In this document: one piece after another, positions 8,425 through 16,879 of the stretch
How positions within the stretch are numbered: position 1 is the first letter of the stretch
Layout of the letters: every line of letters starts with the position of its first letter
Source: JAWLHU01 sp041690255
GTDB lineage: Bacteria; Bacillota; Sulfobacillia; Symbiobacteriales; Symbiobacteriaceae
Direction: 5' to 3'
Length of the DNA: 64,000 nt
NCBI GenBank assembly: GCA_041690255.1
Contig: JAWLHU010000003.1
Location: 248,001 to 312,000 of the forward strand
The notes under the pieces: model-generated
Seen by the model: the letters and a program-made list of their open reading frames with translations, nothing else
The model's database searches: none
What the model was told of the DNA's origin: nothing
Made by a program: the position numbers and the translations under genes

Positions 8425-8464
8425 GACAACAAAGAACCGCCCAGGCATATCCCTGAGCGGTTCT
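8425..8464 (-). terminator. Terminator after tRNA-Leu(GAG)
   Basis: AGAACCGC...GCGGTTCT forms a stem just past the tRNA 3' end and is followed on the minus strand by TTTGTTGTCC. Confidence 0.75.
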
Positions 8465-8472
8465 CATCGCTT

Positions 8473-8555
8473 TGGTGTCGGAGGCGGGACTTGAACCCGC
8501 ACGGTTGCCCATACGCCCCTCAAACGTACGCGTCTGCCAATTCCGCCACTCCGAC
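8473..8555 (-). tRNA. tRNA-Leu, anticodon GAG
   Basis: Acceptor arms GTCGGAG and CTCCGAC pair over 7 bp, followed by discriminator A and an encoded CCA. The D arm GGCGGAATTGGCAGACGC, a long variable arm (class II tRNA) and the T loop GGTTCAAGTCC are all present. The anticodon loop TTGAGGG gives GAG, which reads CUC/CUU leucine codons. Length is 83 bases including CCA. Confidence 0.95.
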
Positions 8556-8578
8556 AGGCTGTCATGGAGACAGCACTC

Positions 8579-8607
8579 ATAATACCCCGCCCCTGGCGGA
8601 TTGTCAA
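8579..8607 (-). promoter_or_regulatory. Sigma-A promoter of tRNA-Leu(GAG)
   Basis: On the minus strand TTGACA is followed after exactly 17 bases by TATTAT, placing the start about 15-20 bases before the tRNA. The -35 box is a perfect consensus. Confidence 0.9.
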
Positions 8608-8614
8608 GCCTGTA

Positions 8615-9493
8615 TCAGGTCGGTTGAAGCCTGTGCGGCGAGGTGTGCTCCTCGATCCAATCCGCCACCTGGGAGGCGATCTCGGGCATCTCCGGTTCTG
8701 CCACCAGGTTGTGGCAGAGCCCCTTCAGGAGGCGGAACTCCTTGTCCGGATGGGGAATCCGCTCGAAGAACCGCCGGCTCTCCTCCGGGCAGATCAGGTA
8801 GTCATTCCCGGCCTGCATGATCAGGACCGGGGTCTGCAGTCGGCTGACCTCCCATTTCGCTCTCCTGATCGAGCGCACCGCCCCCAGGAGGAACCGGCCG
8901 GTGAAGCTACTTACCCAGTGCTCATCTTGCGAGGCACGCTGCAGGTGGATGGTGTTTCGCGTGGTCTGCACGGGCACTCCCATGGTCGACAGGTGTTTTG
9001 TCGGAGTGAGCAAAGCGGAAGCCACCCCGCGCAGGACGTGGCCCCAGGGCGGTGGCGTGCGCAACTTGAAGCCGGGCGAAAGAGCGACAACACCCCGGAG
9101 CGCTTGCCCGGCGCGGTACGCGGAGCGCAGGGCGAGGTGTCCACCCATGGAGAGGCCAAGCAGGAAAACCGGTATACCCGGGTTCTGCTCCCGAGAATGC
9201 TTCATGATCTCCATGACGTCCTGAATGAAGAGCTCATAGTGGGCGATATCCCCGCGTGGCTCGCGCGACAATCCAAACCCTCGATGGTCATGGGCGTAGA
9301 TGTTGAATCCCCGCTCGTGCAACAAATCCCCCATGGCCGTGAAGGGGCCGCTGTGGTCTCCCTGTCCGTGGAGGTAGTGGATCACCGCCTTCGCACCCTT
9401 CCGCCACCACTCCCGGTACGGAATCACCACCCCATCGCCGGCCGTCAACTCGCCCTGGCGGTGACCATTCGCCCGACCGCTCAACCAGAGCAT
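8615..9493 (-). CDS. Alpha/beta hydrolase, monoacylglycerol lipase/lysophospholipase-like
   Basis: The 292-residue protein has the serine-hydrolase triad in order: nucleophile elbow GLSMGG, acid in QAGNDYLICP and histidine in LKGLCHNL. The early HYLHGQGDHSG supplies the oxyanion hole and HDHRGFGLS is typical of the monoglyceride lipase (Hydrolase_4) group. No signal peptide is evident, so it is probably cytoplasmic. It stands alone upstream of the tRNA gene. Its substrate is most likely a monoacylglycerol or another small ester. Confidence 0.85.
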   Translation of the reverse strand: MLWLSGRANGHRQGELTAGDGVVIPYREWWRKGAKAVIHYLHGQGDHSGPFTAMGDLLHERGFNIYAHDHRGFGLSREPRGDIAHYELFIQDVMEIMKHSREQNPGIPVFLLGLSMGGHLALRSAYRAGQALRGVVALSPGFKLRTPPPWGHVLRGVASALLTPTKHLSTMGVPVQTTRNTIHLQRASQDEHWVSSFTGRFLLGAVRSIRRAKWEVSRLQTPVLIMQAGNDYLICPEESRRFFERIPHPDKEFRLLKGLCHNLVAEPEMPEIASQVADWIEEHTSPHRLQPT

Positions 9494-9610
9494 CCCGCAT
9501 CACCTCGGCGTTCTTTGTCTATAGCGTGACGCAGACAGGCCTGTGTTATCCGTCACTCCAGCATACGCCCGTCTTTACTCTCCGGTCGACTAAGGAATGG
9601 GCTCCAACAA

Positions 9611-9640
9611 GAACGAGCAGGGCTCTGCCCTGCTCGCCAT
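9611..9640 (-). terminator. Terminator of the polA operon
   Basis: GAGCAGGGC and GCCCTGCTC form a perfect 9-bp stem with a 3-base loop. On the minus strand it is followed by GTTCTTGTT. The spacer 9494-9676 holds nothing else I recognise. Confidence 0.65.
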
Positions 9641-9676
9641 ATCCTCTTATTTCCTATTATACCACAGGAGCCCACT

Positions 9677-9901
9677 CTAGGAGAAGAGAAATCGGAAAAG
9701 GAAGTAGGCTGCGATCATGACGCCAGCCATGGCAAGGATCATCGGCAGGAGAACCTGGTAGGCGGCAATAATCATGGCAAAGGTGTCGGACCAGCTCAGT
9801 TGGGGAGTCTCCTCCTCCATGTCATCATCTTCCGATGGCCCTTCTGCTTTGCCTCGCCGGGCCGCCCTGCGCCGGGCCAGTTCGTCATCGAAGTTGTGCA
9901 T
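9677..9901 (-). CDS. Small membrane protein, unknown
   Basis: The 74-residue protein has a very charged N-terminal half (ARRRAARRGK, then an acidic run EDDDMEEE) and one C-terminal hydrophobic segment of about 30 residues ending in FRFLF. A GGAGGGGAG ribosome binding site precedes the ATG. It is the last gene of the polA operon, 23 bases after the lytic transglycosylase gene. It is probably tail-anchored with its N-terminus in the cytoplasm. No family recognised. Confidence 0.65.
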   Translation of the reverse strand: MHNFDDELARRRAARRGKAEGPSEDDDMEEETPQLSWSDTFAMIIAAYQVLLPMILAMAGVMIAAYFLFRFLFS

Positions 9902-9924
9902 GCGGCTCCCCTCCTTCTCCCCCG

Positions 9925-10488
9925 TTATCGGTCATCCCCATAGAGCCAGAGGTACCGCTTGTGATCCCGGAGCACGATCGCCACGTAGTGGCGCGTCTCC
10001 GCGAATGGGATCTGCTCCAGGGTGCTATGCTCCCCAGTCCACCGCTGCTCATTCAGCCACTTCTTTACGTTGTTCCGGCCACCGTTATAGGCCGCTAATG
10101 CTAAGACGTAATCCCCGTCGAATTCGTTCAGTAAATCTGCCAGGTACCAGCAGCCCAGCCGCATGTTGTAGTCGGGGTCATAGAGCAGATCCGGGCCGAA
10201 TGGAAGCTGGAGCTGGTCCGCTACCCACTTCCCGGTCTCGGGCATGATCTGCATCAGCCCGCGGGCACCCTGGGGCGATGTCGCCCCGGGCCGGAACCGA
10301 GACTCGGCCCGGATCAGGGCGGCCACCAGATAGGGATCCAGCCCGTGCTCTGCGGCCCGTTGAAACAGAATCGTCCGGTACTCCAGCGGGTAGAGACGGC
10401 CGATCGCCCACCGCCCGCCAAGCCAGGTGGCTGCAGCCAGCAGCAGGACCACCGCCAACCCGAGGGCCAGCGAACGCCGACGCTTCAC
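9925..10488 (-). CDS. Lytic transglycosylase (SLT domain)
   Basis: The 187 residues start with a transmembrane or uncleaved signal segment (residues 6-25), followed by a family 1 SLT domain. The catalytic glutamate lies in IRAESRF and the family motifs GLMQIMP and AYNGG are intact. It cuts the glycan strand of peptidoglycan from the outer face of the membrane, forming anhydro-muropeptides. The start codon overlaps the coaE stop by 4 bases. Confidence 0.92.
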   Translation of the reverse strand: MKRRRSLALGLAVVLLLAAATWLGGRWAIGRLYPLEYRTILFQRAAEHGLDPYLVAALIRAESRFRPGATSPQGARGLMQIMPETGKWVADQLQLPFGPDLLYDPDYNMRLGCWYLADLLNEFDGDYVLALAAYNGGRNNVKKWLNEQRWTGEHSTLEQIPFAETRHYVAIVLRDHKRYLWLYGDDR

Positions 10489-11117
10489 ACCTCTGTCTCC
10501 TTTGAGTCCAACTGGTCCGATTCCCGGTCAATGGCGATCTGCCAGGCCTGCACGACCTGCCGTCTGGTCTCCTCCAGGGTGCCGCCGTTATCGATCACGC
10601 GGTCAGCACGCTCTCGCTTCGACTGAAGAGCCATCTGGGCGGCGATCCGCCGGTCGGCGTCCTCCGGCATGAGCCCGTCACGCTCGATCAGCCGGGCTCG
10701 TTGGGTTGCCGGTTCCACATAGACCACCCAGATCTGGTCCACCTGCTGGTCCCAGCCGCTCTCGAAGAGCAGCGGGATATCGAGGATCACCGCCGGCAGA
10801 CCTTCGGCCCGGTACCGATCCACCTCGTGCCAGATCTGCTGCCGGACAGCGGGGTGGACGATCCCCTCCAGCGCCTTTCGCCTGGCAGGATCCGCGAAGA
10901 CGATCCGCCCCAGAGCGGCCCGGTCAAGCGAGCCATCGGGGCCGATCACCTCGGGCCCGAACTCCCGGGCAATCGCCTGGGTGACGGGCGTGCCCGGCTG
11001 TTGGAGTGCGTGAACGATCGCATCGGCGTCGATCACCGGGGCGCCCAGGTCCCGGAGCATGCGGGTCACCGTGGACTTCCCACTGGCTATGGAGCCCGTC
11101 AGGCCGATGATCCGCAT
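10485..11117 (-). CDS. coaE: Dephospho-CoA kinase
   Basis: The 210-residue protein starts with the P-loop GSIASGKST and contains DADAIVH and DIPLLFESGW, all diagnostic of CoaE. It phosphorylates the 3'-hydroxyl of dephospho-CoA in the last step of coenzyme A synthesis. It sits downstream of polA and mutM, a frequent arrangement in Firmicutes. The end overlaps the next gene by 4 bases. Confidence 0.96.
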   Translation of the reverse strand: MRIIGLTGSIASGKSTVTRMLRDLGAPVIDADAIVHALQQPGTPVTQAIAREFGPEVIGPDGSLDRAALGRIVFADPARRKALEGIVHPAVRQQIWHEVDRYRAEGLPAVILDIPLLFESGWDQQVDQIWVVYVEPATQRARLIERDGLMPEDADRRIAAQMALQSKRERADRVIDNGGTLEETRRQVVQAWQIAIDRESDQLDSKETEV

Positions 11118-11122
11118 GGCAC

Positions 11123-11329
11123 TTACTCCATCTCGATTCGGTAGGTGGCGAACTTCTCCAGGGTGGAGTCCCGCAAGTCCTTCTCCGAGTACACCTCAAG
11201 ACGCCACTTGCCGTCCTTCTGCGGACGGATCTGCATCTCGCCGGAGACGCCGTGCCCATCCCAAAGCTTGTTCACGGTATCGCGCATCTCCTTCTCGGTG
11301 GGGAACTCAAAGACCAGATGCTGCATCAT
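11123..11329 (-). CDS. Small conserved-looking protein, unknown
   Basis: A 68-residue protein (MMQHLVFEFPTEKEMRDTVN...) predicted as a mixed alpha/beta fold. It overlaps the mutM stop by 4 bases and ends 5 bases before coaE, so it is translated as part of the operon. I do not recognise a family. The context suggests a housekeeping or regulatory role tied to the repair/CoA operon, without direct evidence. Confidence 0.7.
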   Translation of the reverse strand: MMQHLVFEFPTEKEMRDTVNKLWDGHGVSGEMQIRPQKDGKWRLEVYSEKDLRDSTLEKFATYRIEME

Positions 11330-12270
11330 ACGTGATCACCTTTCTTCTTACGCGTTGAATATGGCTTCGGCGGCTCGGCCGCGATGGCGACGCTCTCGCC
11401 GCGGCGACCGGGTCGGGCCCGCCTGGACTGGAGCCGGGCCCCCTCCGGAGCCGGCTGGCAGGTCGGGCAGACGTGGGTTCCCCGCTGAGCGACCGCCAGT
11501 TTGAGGATCGGTGTCCCGCAGACCGGGCACGGCTCGCCGGTCCGGTCGAAGACGTTTAGCTCATCGTACATGTCGCCCTCCGCGCCCTCACCATCGAAGT
11601 AGAGGGAGAAGGTGGTGCCCCGCTTCTCGACCGCCCGCTCAAGCACGCTGCGGATGCACTGGTGGAGCCGCTCGGTCTCAGCCGGCGAGATAGATTCAGC
11701 CTGTCGCTCCGGGTGGATGCGGGCACAGAAGAGGGCTTCATCGACATAGATATTCCCCAGCCCGGCGACCATGGCCTGGTTCAACAGGGCGGCCTTGATC
11801 GGGGTCCGGCGACCGGCGAGTCCGGCTGCCAGGACGGCGGATGTGAACTCGTCCGAGAGGGGCTCCGGGCCAAGGGCGGCCAGACCGGGCGGCATCCCCT
11901 CGCCGTTGGGGCCCAGCAGGTGGAACCCCCCGAACTTCCGCTGGTCCTCGTAGCGGAGCTCGCTGCCATCGTCAAGCTGAAAGAGGAGATGCAGGTGCTT
12001 GTCACGGGGCCTGGCGGGGTCACAGGCGTAAAGATGCCCGCTCATGCGAAGGTGACAGACCAGGGTGAGCGGGCCGAGTCGGAGGAGCAGGTACTTGCCC
12101 CGCCGGTCGATCGCGGTGAAGGTCGCCCCTTCCAGTTCGGCCTTGAACGTGTCCGGGTCCGGATGGTAAATCTGGCGGGGCGTGATCGGCTCCACCGCCA
12201 GGATCTGACGCCCGACCAGCTTTGGCTCCAGGGTCCGCCGGACGGTCTCTACCTCGGGCAACTCGGGCAT
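11326..12270 (-). CDS. mutM: Formamidopyrimidine-DNA glycosylase
   Basis: The 314-residue protein begins MPELPEVE; after Met removal Pro is the catalytic Schiff-base residue and the next Glu is also catalytic. NQAMVAGLGNIYVDEALF is the helix-two-turn-helix region, and the C-terminal zinc finger is CPVCGTPILKL...CPTCQ. It removes 8-oxoguanine and ring-opened purines. About 40 residues of basic, low-complexity sequence follow the zinc finger (LQSRRARPGRRGE), longer than in the usual 270-residue enzyme and possibly a DNA-contacting tail. It lies 5 bases after polA. Confidence 0.96.
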   Translation of the reverse strand: MPELPEVETVRRTLEPKLVGRQILAVEPITPRQIYHPDPDTFKAELEGATFTAIDRRGKYLLLRLGPLTLVCHLRMSGHLYACDPARPRDKHLHLLFQLDDGSELRYEDQRKFGGFHLLGPNGEGMPPGLAALGPEPLSDEFTSAVLAAGLAGRRTPIKAALLNQAMVAGLGNIYVDEALFCARIHPERQAESISPAETERLHQCIRSVLERAVEKRGTTFSLYFDGEGAEGDMYDELNVFDRTGEPCPVCGTPILKLAVAQRGTHVCPTCQPAPEGARLQSRRARPGRRGESVAIAAEPPKPYSTRKKKGDHV

Positions 12271-12275
12271 GGCTG

Positions 12276-14894
12276 CTACACCTCAAGCTTCTGCACAGAG
12301 TACCAGTCGGGGCCGGCCTTCACATCGACCTTGAGCGGGACGTCCAGCTTCATGGCGCCCTCCATCTCTCGCTTAACGAGCCTGGCCAGCGCCTCCTTCT
12401 CCTCCGGCGGGCACTCGAAGACCAGTTCGTCGTGCACCTGCAGGATCATGCGGGCGCTGAGGCCGGACTCGGCCAGGGCGGCCCGCACCGTGATCATGGC
12501 CCGCTTCATCATATCGGCCGCGGTGCCCTGAATCGGGGTGTTGATCGCCATGCGCTCCGCATTCTGGCGGATGGTGTAAATGCGGTGGTTGATCTCGGGA
12601 AGGAGCCGCTTGCGACCATCCAACGTGGTCACGTACCCCTTTTCCTTGGCCTCCGCCTTCTTCTCTTCCATGTAACGCCTCACGCCGGCGAACTTCTCAA
12701 AGTAGGTCTCAATGAAGCTCTTCGCCTCGGCCCGGCTCATGCCGACCGCCCGGGCCAGGCCAAAATCCGTCTGGCCGTAGATCAGGCCGAAGTTGACCGC
12801 CTTCGCCTTGCGGCGCATCTCGGAGGTAACCTCGCTCATGGGCCGGTCCCACACCTCGGCTGCTGTGCGGGTGTGGATATCCTGGTCCTGCTCAAAGGCC
12901 TCTTTCAGGGCCGGGTCACCGGAGTAGTGGGCGACGACCCGCAGTTCGATCTGGGAGTAGTCTGCCGCCAGAAGGATGTGACCCTTCGCCGGTACGAAGG
13001 CCTTCCGGATCCGGCGCCCCTCCTCAATGCGGATGGGGATGTTCTGGAGGTTAGGATCTTTGGACGAGAGCCGGCCCGTCTCGGCAACGGTCTGCCCGAA
13101 GGTGGTGTGGATCCGCCCGTCCTTCGCGATCAACTGACCGAGGGCGTCGACGTATGTCCCCTTCAGCTTGGTCAGGGTCCGGTAGTCCAGGATTCGCTCC
13201 GCAATTGGGTATTCTGCTGCCAGCTCCTCCAGCACTTCGGCATCGGTAGAGTAGCCGCCGGTCTTGGTCTTCTTGCCGGCGGGCAGCCGCAACCGCTCGA
13301 AGAGGATCTCGCCCAACTGCTTCGGGCTGCCAATGTTGAAACTCGTGCCAGCCAGCTCGTAGATTTCGCTGGTCAGTTGCTGAATCCGCCGGTCCAGGTC
13401 TACGGACATCTCGGCCAGCGTACCCTGGTTGATGCCGACGCCAACCGCCTCCATTTCGGCCAGGATCGGCATGAGCGGCATCTCGACCTCACGGAAGAGG
13501 CGGGTCAGTCCCTGCTCCTCCAGGGCGGCCTCCATGCGCGACCGCAGGGCTGGGAGAATCGATGCCCTGGTGGCCCAGGCGTCGGGCAGGTCGCCGACCG
13601 GGAGTTCGCCCAGGCCGTGCTGCCGGGCCAGGTCACCCAGGTCATAGGTATTGCGGCCCGGGTCGAGCAGGTAGGCGGCCAGGGCGGCATCGAACGAGGC
13701 GGGGCGGGGCTTGTGCCCCTGGCCGTACGCCCAGTTATAGAGCGGCTTCAGGTCATGGCCGTAGAGGTCGTCGGCCTCGGCCATCAGCGGGCCAAGGTCC
13801 TTCAGCGCCTCCCCGGTCACCCAGGCGGGCTCGGCCCCAACCGCCACACCCACGGGGCGGGGGCAGCCGGGGTTGGTGGCAAGAACGGCCGTCTGGGCCA
13901 GGAGCGGCAAGGGCTTGGCGGCCTCCAGCTTCAGGGCGCCGGCGGTCTCGATCTGCCTCGCCTGGACGACACTCACTGCGACAGCCTCGGCCTGCTCGGC
14001 CACCTGCGCCGCCTCTGCCGTTCCCTCCTTCGGGGTCACCTTCGGCAGGAGCGACTTGAACTCCAGCTTCTTGAAGAGTGCGGTCGCCTCGGCGTAGCTG
14101 GGCTCGTGGAGTTTCAGCTCCTCCGGCTTCAGATCCACCGGCGCCTCCAGCGAGATCGTCGCCAGCTTCCGGGAGAGGAAGGCCAGCTCCTGGTTCTCCT
14201 TCAGCTTAGTCTGAAGGGCGCCCTTGACCTCGTCCAGATGCTCGTAGACGTTATCGACTGTGCCGTACTCGCCCAACAGCTTCAGGGCGGTCTTCTCACC
14301 GACTCCGGGCACGCCGGGGATATTGTCCGAGCTGTCCCCCATGAGCGCCTTCAGCTCGATGATCTGGGGCGGGGTGAGGCCCAGCTCCTCCTGGAGTTGC
14401 GCCGGGTTGTATCGAACGGTCTCGCTGATTCCCTTCTTGGTCATCATGACGGTGACCTTATCGTTCACGAGTTGAAGGGCATCCCGGTCGCCGGTGACGA
14501 TCAGCGTCTCGAGCCCCTGCTCGGTCGCCCTGGCCGACAGGGTGCCAATGATATCATCGGCCTCGAAATTGTCGATACGGAACCAGGGGACATTCAGGGC
14601 GGTCAGGACCTCACGCAGCAGGTCAAGCTGCGGCCTGAACTCGTCGGGGGCGGCCTTGCGGGTCCCCTTGTACTCGGCATAATCCGCATGCCGGAAGGTG
14701 ACCTTGCCCTTGTCGAAGGCGACAGCCAGGTAGTCAGGCTTCTCCTCCTCGATCAGCTTGTAGAGCATGGTCAGGAACCCATAGACCGCGTTGGTGAAGA
14801 TCCCCTCGCTCGTGGAGAAGAGCCGGAGGGCGTAAAAGGCCCGGTTCGCAAGGCTGTTTCCATCGAGCAGGATCAGTTTCTTGCTGGACGACAT
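12276..14894 (-). CDS. polA: DNA polymerase I
   Basis: About 872 residues. The N-terminal 290 form the 5'-3' exonuclease/flap nuclease (LLDGNSLANRAF, VTGDRDALQLV, GDSSDNIPGVPGVG). Residues 310-470 occupy the place of the proofreading exonuclease but lack the DxE motif, so 3'-5' exonuclease activity should be absent, as in Bacillus and Thermus enzymes. The polymerase domain is intact: motif A DYSQIELR, motif B RRKAKAVNFGLIYG, motif C QVHDELVFE. I choose the ATG at 14894 because GAGAGGTG lies just upstream; a GTG at 14903 falls inside that site. First gene of the repair operon. Confidence 0.95.
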   Translation of the reverse strand: MSSSKKLILLDGNSLANRAFYALRLFSTSEGIFTNAVYGFLTMLYKLIEEEKPDYLAVAFDKGKVTFRHADYAEYKGTRKAAPDEFRPQLDLLREVLTALNVPWFRIDNFEADDIIGTLSARATEQGLETLIVTGDRDALQLVNDKVTVMMTKKGISETVRYNPAQLQEELGLTPPQIIELKALMGDSSDNIPGVPGVGEKTALKLLGEYGTVDNVYEHLDEVKGALQTKLKENQELAFLSRKLATISLEAPVDLKPEELKLHEPSYAEATALFKKLEFKSLLPKVTPKEGTAEAAQVAEQAEAVAVSVVQARQIETAGALKLEAAKPLPLLAQTAVLATNPGCPRPVGVAVGAEPAWVTGEALKDLGPLMAEADDLYGHDLKPLYNWAYGQGHKPRPASFDAALAAYLLDPGRNTYDLGDLARQHGLGELPVGDLPDAWATRASILPALRSRMEAALEEQGLTRLFREVEMPLMPILAEMEAVGVGINQGTLAEMSVDLDRRIQQLTSEIYELAGTSFNIGSPKQLGEILFERLRLPAGKKTKTGGYSTDAEVLEELAAEYPIAERILDYRTLTKLKGTYVDALGQLIAKDGRIHTTFGQTVAETGRLSSKDPNLQNIPIRIEEGRRIRKAFVPAKGHILLAADYSQIELRVVAHYSGDPALKEAFEQDQDIHTRTAAEVWDRPMSEVTSEMRRKAKAVNFGLIYGQTDFGLARAVGMSRAEAKSFIETYFEKFAGVRRYMEEKKAEAKEKGYVTTLDGRKRLLPEINHRIYTIRQNAERMAINTPIQGTAADMMKRAMITVRAALAESGLSARMILQVHDELVFECPPEEKEALARLVKREMEGAMKLDVPLKVDVKAGPDWYSVQKLEV

Positions 14895-15002
14895 GAGGCT
14901 CACCTCTCTGTTTCCACGAATCTAGCTTGGCCGCTCATCTTCCAACTTATTTCAAGACCCGCTTGCACAAGTCCTCCGTCCCCGAGCCCGGGCAATAAAG
15001 AA

Positions 15003-15024
15003 TCGGGGCCGGCGACGGCCCCGA
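15003..15024 (-). terminator. Terminator of the ECF sigma operon
   Basis: TCGGGGCCG and CGGCCCCGA pair perfectly with a 4-base loop. On the minus strand it is followed by TTCTTTATTG. Confidence 0.85.
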
Positions 15025-15036
15025 CAGGCGGATCAC

Positions 15037-15726
15037 TTAGAACCGGTAGGTGAGTCGGACCTGGACCCGGAAGAGGAGATCCCCCGGCACCGGTGCCTGC
15101 TCGACCCGCTCCTCGGCCAGGACTTCGACCGACATGAGTTCACCGAGCGTGCGGTCCTGGCTGCCGGCGATGGCCTGCGCCTGCCTCCCCGCATTCGCGA
15201 TGGCCGCTCCCAGCGCCTCCTGCATCGCTGCTTCGGGATCGAGCACCCGATAGACCGTCTCCTCCAGGGAGGTCGCCCCGTTGGCCAGACCGGCTGCGAT
15301 CAGCGTGTCGACCCGGGGACCGGGGGGCAGGGTGACGGTCACCCGGTTCTGAGCGGCAAACCCGGCGAGGTAGGTCTTCCCGGCGTAGTCCTGCCTGGTC
15401 AGCGGCACCACCGTCAGCCTGCCCGTCTCGATCTGCGCTTCGGAGGCACCGGCACTGATCAACGTCTCCCGCAGCCGGCGTACGGACGCGCCATTGAGGG
15501 CCTCCGCCTCCACGGCAGAAGCCCCTTGTGTCCACGTCGCCACGCCGAAGGTCAGGGTGACCTGGTCGGGCTTCACTTGGATCTCGCCCTCCCCCAGCGC
15601 TGTGATCAGGCGTGGGGGAGAATCAGCCACCTGGCCGTCGCCCGGCAGGGAGCGCCCTGCAAAGAGCAGGATCAGCGCCACGACCAGGAGCGTGCCGGCC
15701 ACAGCGGCGAAGTATTGCGGCTTCAC
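15037..15726 (-). CDS. SIMPL domain (DUF541) envelope protein
   Basis: The 229 residues begin with a signal-anchor helix (residues 6-25). The SIMPL/DUF541 domain follows, recognisable by GEGEIQVKPDQVTLTFGV, a long helical middle and a final beta-rich YRVQVRLTYRF-like end. Such proteins form oligomers outside the membrane; their function in Gram-positives is unknown. It is the last gene of an ECF sigma/anti-sigma operon, so its product is probably made under envelope stress. Confidence 0.85.
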   Translation of the reverse strand: MKPQYFAAVAGTLLVVALILLFAGRSLPGDGQVADSPPRLITALGEGEIQVKPDQVTLTFGVATWTQGASAVEAEALNGASVRRLRETLISAGASEAQIETGRLTVVPLTRQDYAGKTYLAGFAAQNRVTVTLPPGPRVDTLIAAGLANGATSLEETVYRVLDPEAAMQEALGAAIANAGRQAQAIAGSQDRTLGELMSVEVLAEERVEQAPVPGDLLFRVQVRLTYRF

Positions 15727-15742
15727 TGCTGAGCGTCAACTC

Positions 15743-16879
15743 CTACTGAGCCTGGGAGGGCTTCAGGGTGACCGAGATGGTGCCTGTGGCGGCCATGTCT
15801 TGCAGCCGCTCGAACTCCTCGTGGAATACCTTGGCACGCCGGGTAAGGTCCGCCACGTACTCCAGGGCAGCAGCTCTCTCGGTCTCGTCGGTCAATTTCG
15901 CCAGTTTGGCCTCTTCCACCTGCTTCTCCTGATCGAGCCGCTGGAGGTTCTCGTAGGCTACGGCCATCTGGCTGTTCAGTTCCGTCGAACCAAGCACCGC
16001 CTTTGCACCGGTCAGGTCCTCAATGAACCGAGCGATCTGAGCGAACTGGTCGGCGGTAACGGTGGCACTCACCTGGTAGGTTTCCCCGACCTGGTTGATG
16101 GTAGCCCCCGGAAGCTGCTCCTTCAGGGCTTCCACGAGGTCGGTCGGGTTGACCGATGTGGCCTCAACCGAGGCAATCAGGTGGCTCTGCGGCTCCAGGG
16201 TCCCGGGGTCGGGAATGTTCAGGAGGAAGGACGGGGTGGCCGTATAGACCCCACCCGGATTGTTTGAAGTCGGACCAAGCGGGAGCGGTGGGGTGTCGGT
16301 GGGAACGGGGTCCTTCGCCGTCTCTGGCGGGGTACCGGGATCCGTTGGCTGATCCCCGTTCCCGGTCTCGCCAGGCGGCGTAGCGGGATTCAACGGGTCG
16401 GCCTTGACAGGGAGATCGCCTTGCGTCGGACCGGTAACTGTGGCCACGTCCGTCCCCGGCTGAACTGGGTTGGGGTTGGCGGCGATCGGGTTGTTGACCG
16501 GCGCCGATGGGGTCTGGGGGCCGAGCAGGCCGGATCCGTAGCTGGAGAGCCCGATAACCAAAGCGGCCGCAGCCGCGGCGGGCACGGCCCAGCGCCGGTA
16601 GTTCGGCCGGCTGTTCCGCTTAAGCGCCACGGCGGTGCGACCCGCCGACATAGGCGGCCCGAGGGCCACCAGACGATCATGCAGTTGGGCATGGAAGACC
16701 GCGGGCACCTCGACCTCCTCCAGGGAGGCGACGAGCGCGATGGTCTGGCGGAGCGCATCGACTTCATCCGCGCACCAATGGCAACGCCGGAGATGCTGCT
16801 CGACTCTCAACAGCTCCCCTGCGGAAAGTTCGCCATCCACATATGCGGATAGAAGTCCGCGTACTCCGTCACAGTTCAT
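15743..16879 (-). CDS. Anti-sigma factor with zinc finger and DUF4349-like sensor domain
   Basis: About 378 residues. The N-terminal 70 form a zf-HC2/ZAS anti-sigma domain (AYVDGELSAGE, then HLRRCHWC, the HxxxCxxC zinc motif). A transmembrane helix at about 93-113 is followed by a long Pro/Thr/Gly-rich linker and an extracellular DUF4349-like domain (residues 235-375) with coiled-coil character. I choose the ATG at 16879, preceded by GGTAGGAGGGG. It overlaps the sigma factor stop by 11 bases, giving coupled translation. It should hold the ECF sigma factor at the membrane until a surface signal is sensed. Confidence 0.85.
   Translation of the reverse strand: MNCDGVRGLLSAYVDGELSAGELLRVEQHLRRCHWCADEVDALRQTIALVASLEEVEVPAVFHAQLHDRLVALGPPMSAGRTAVALKRNSRPNYRRWAVPAAAAAALVIGLSSYGSGLLGPQTPSAPVNNPIAANPNPVQPGTDVATVTGPTQGDLPVKADPLNPATPPGETGNGDQPTDPGTPPETAKDPVPTDTPPLPLGPTSNNPGGVYTATPSFLLNIPDPGTLEPQSHLIASVEATSVNPTDLVEALKEQLPGATINQVGETYQVSATVTADQFAQIARFIEDLTGAKAVLGSTELNSQMAVAYENLQRLDQEKQVEEAKLAKLTDETERAAALEYVADLTRRAKVFHEEFERLQDMAATGTISVTLKPSQAQ

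Noticed and set aside
12222..15053. 943-codon plus-strand open frame
   Set aside because: It is the antisense of polA, which has all family motifs; the long open frame is a by-product of high GC third positions.
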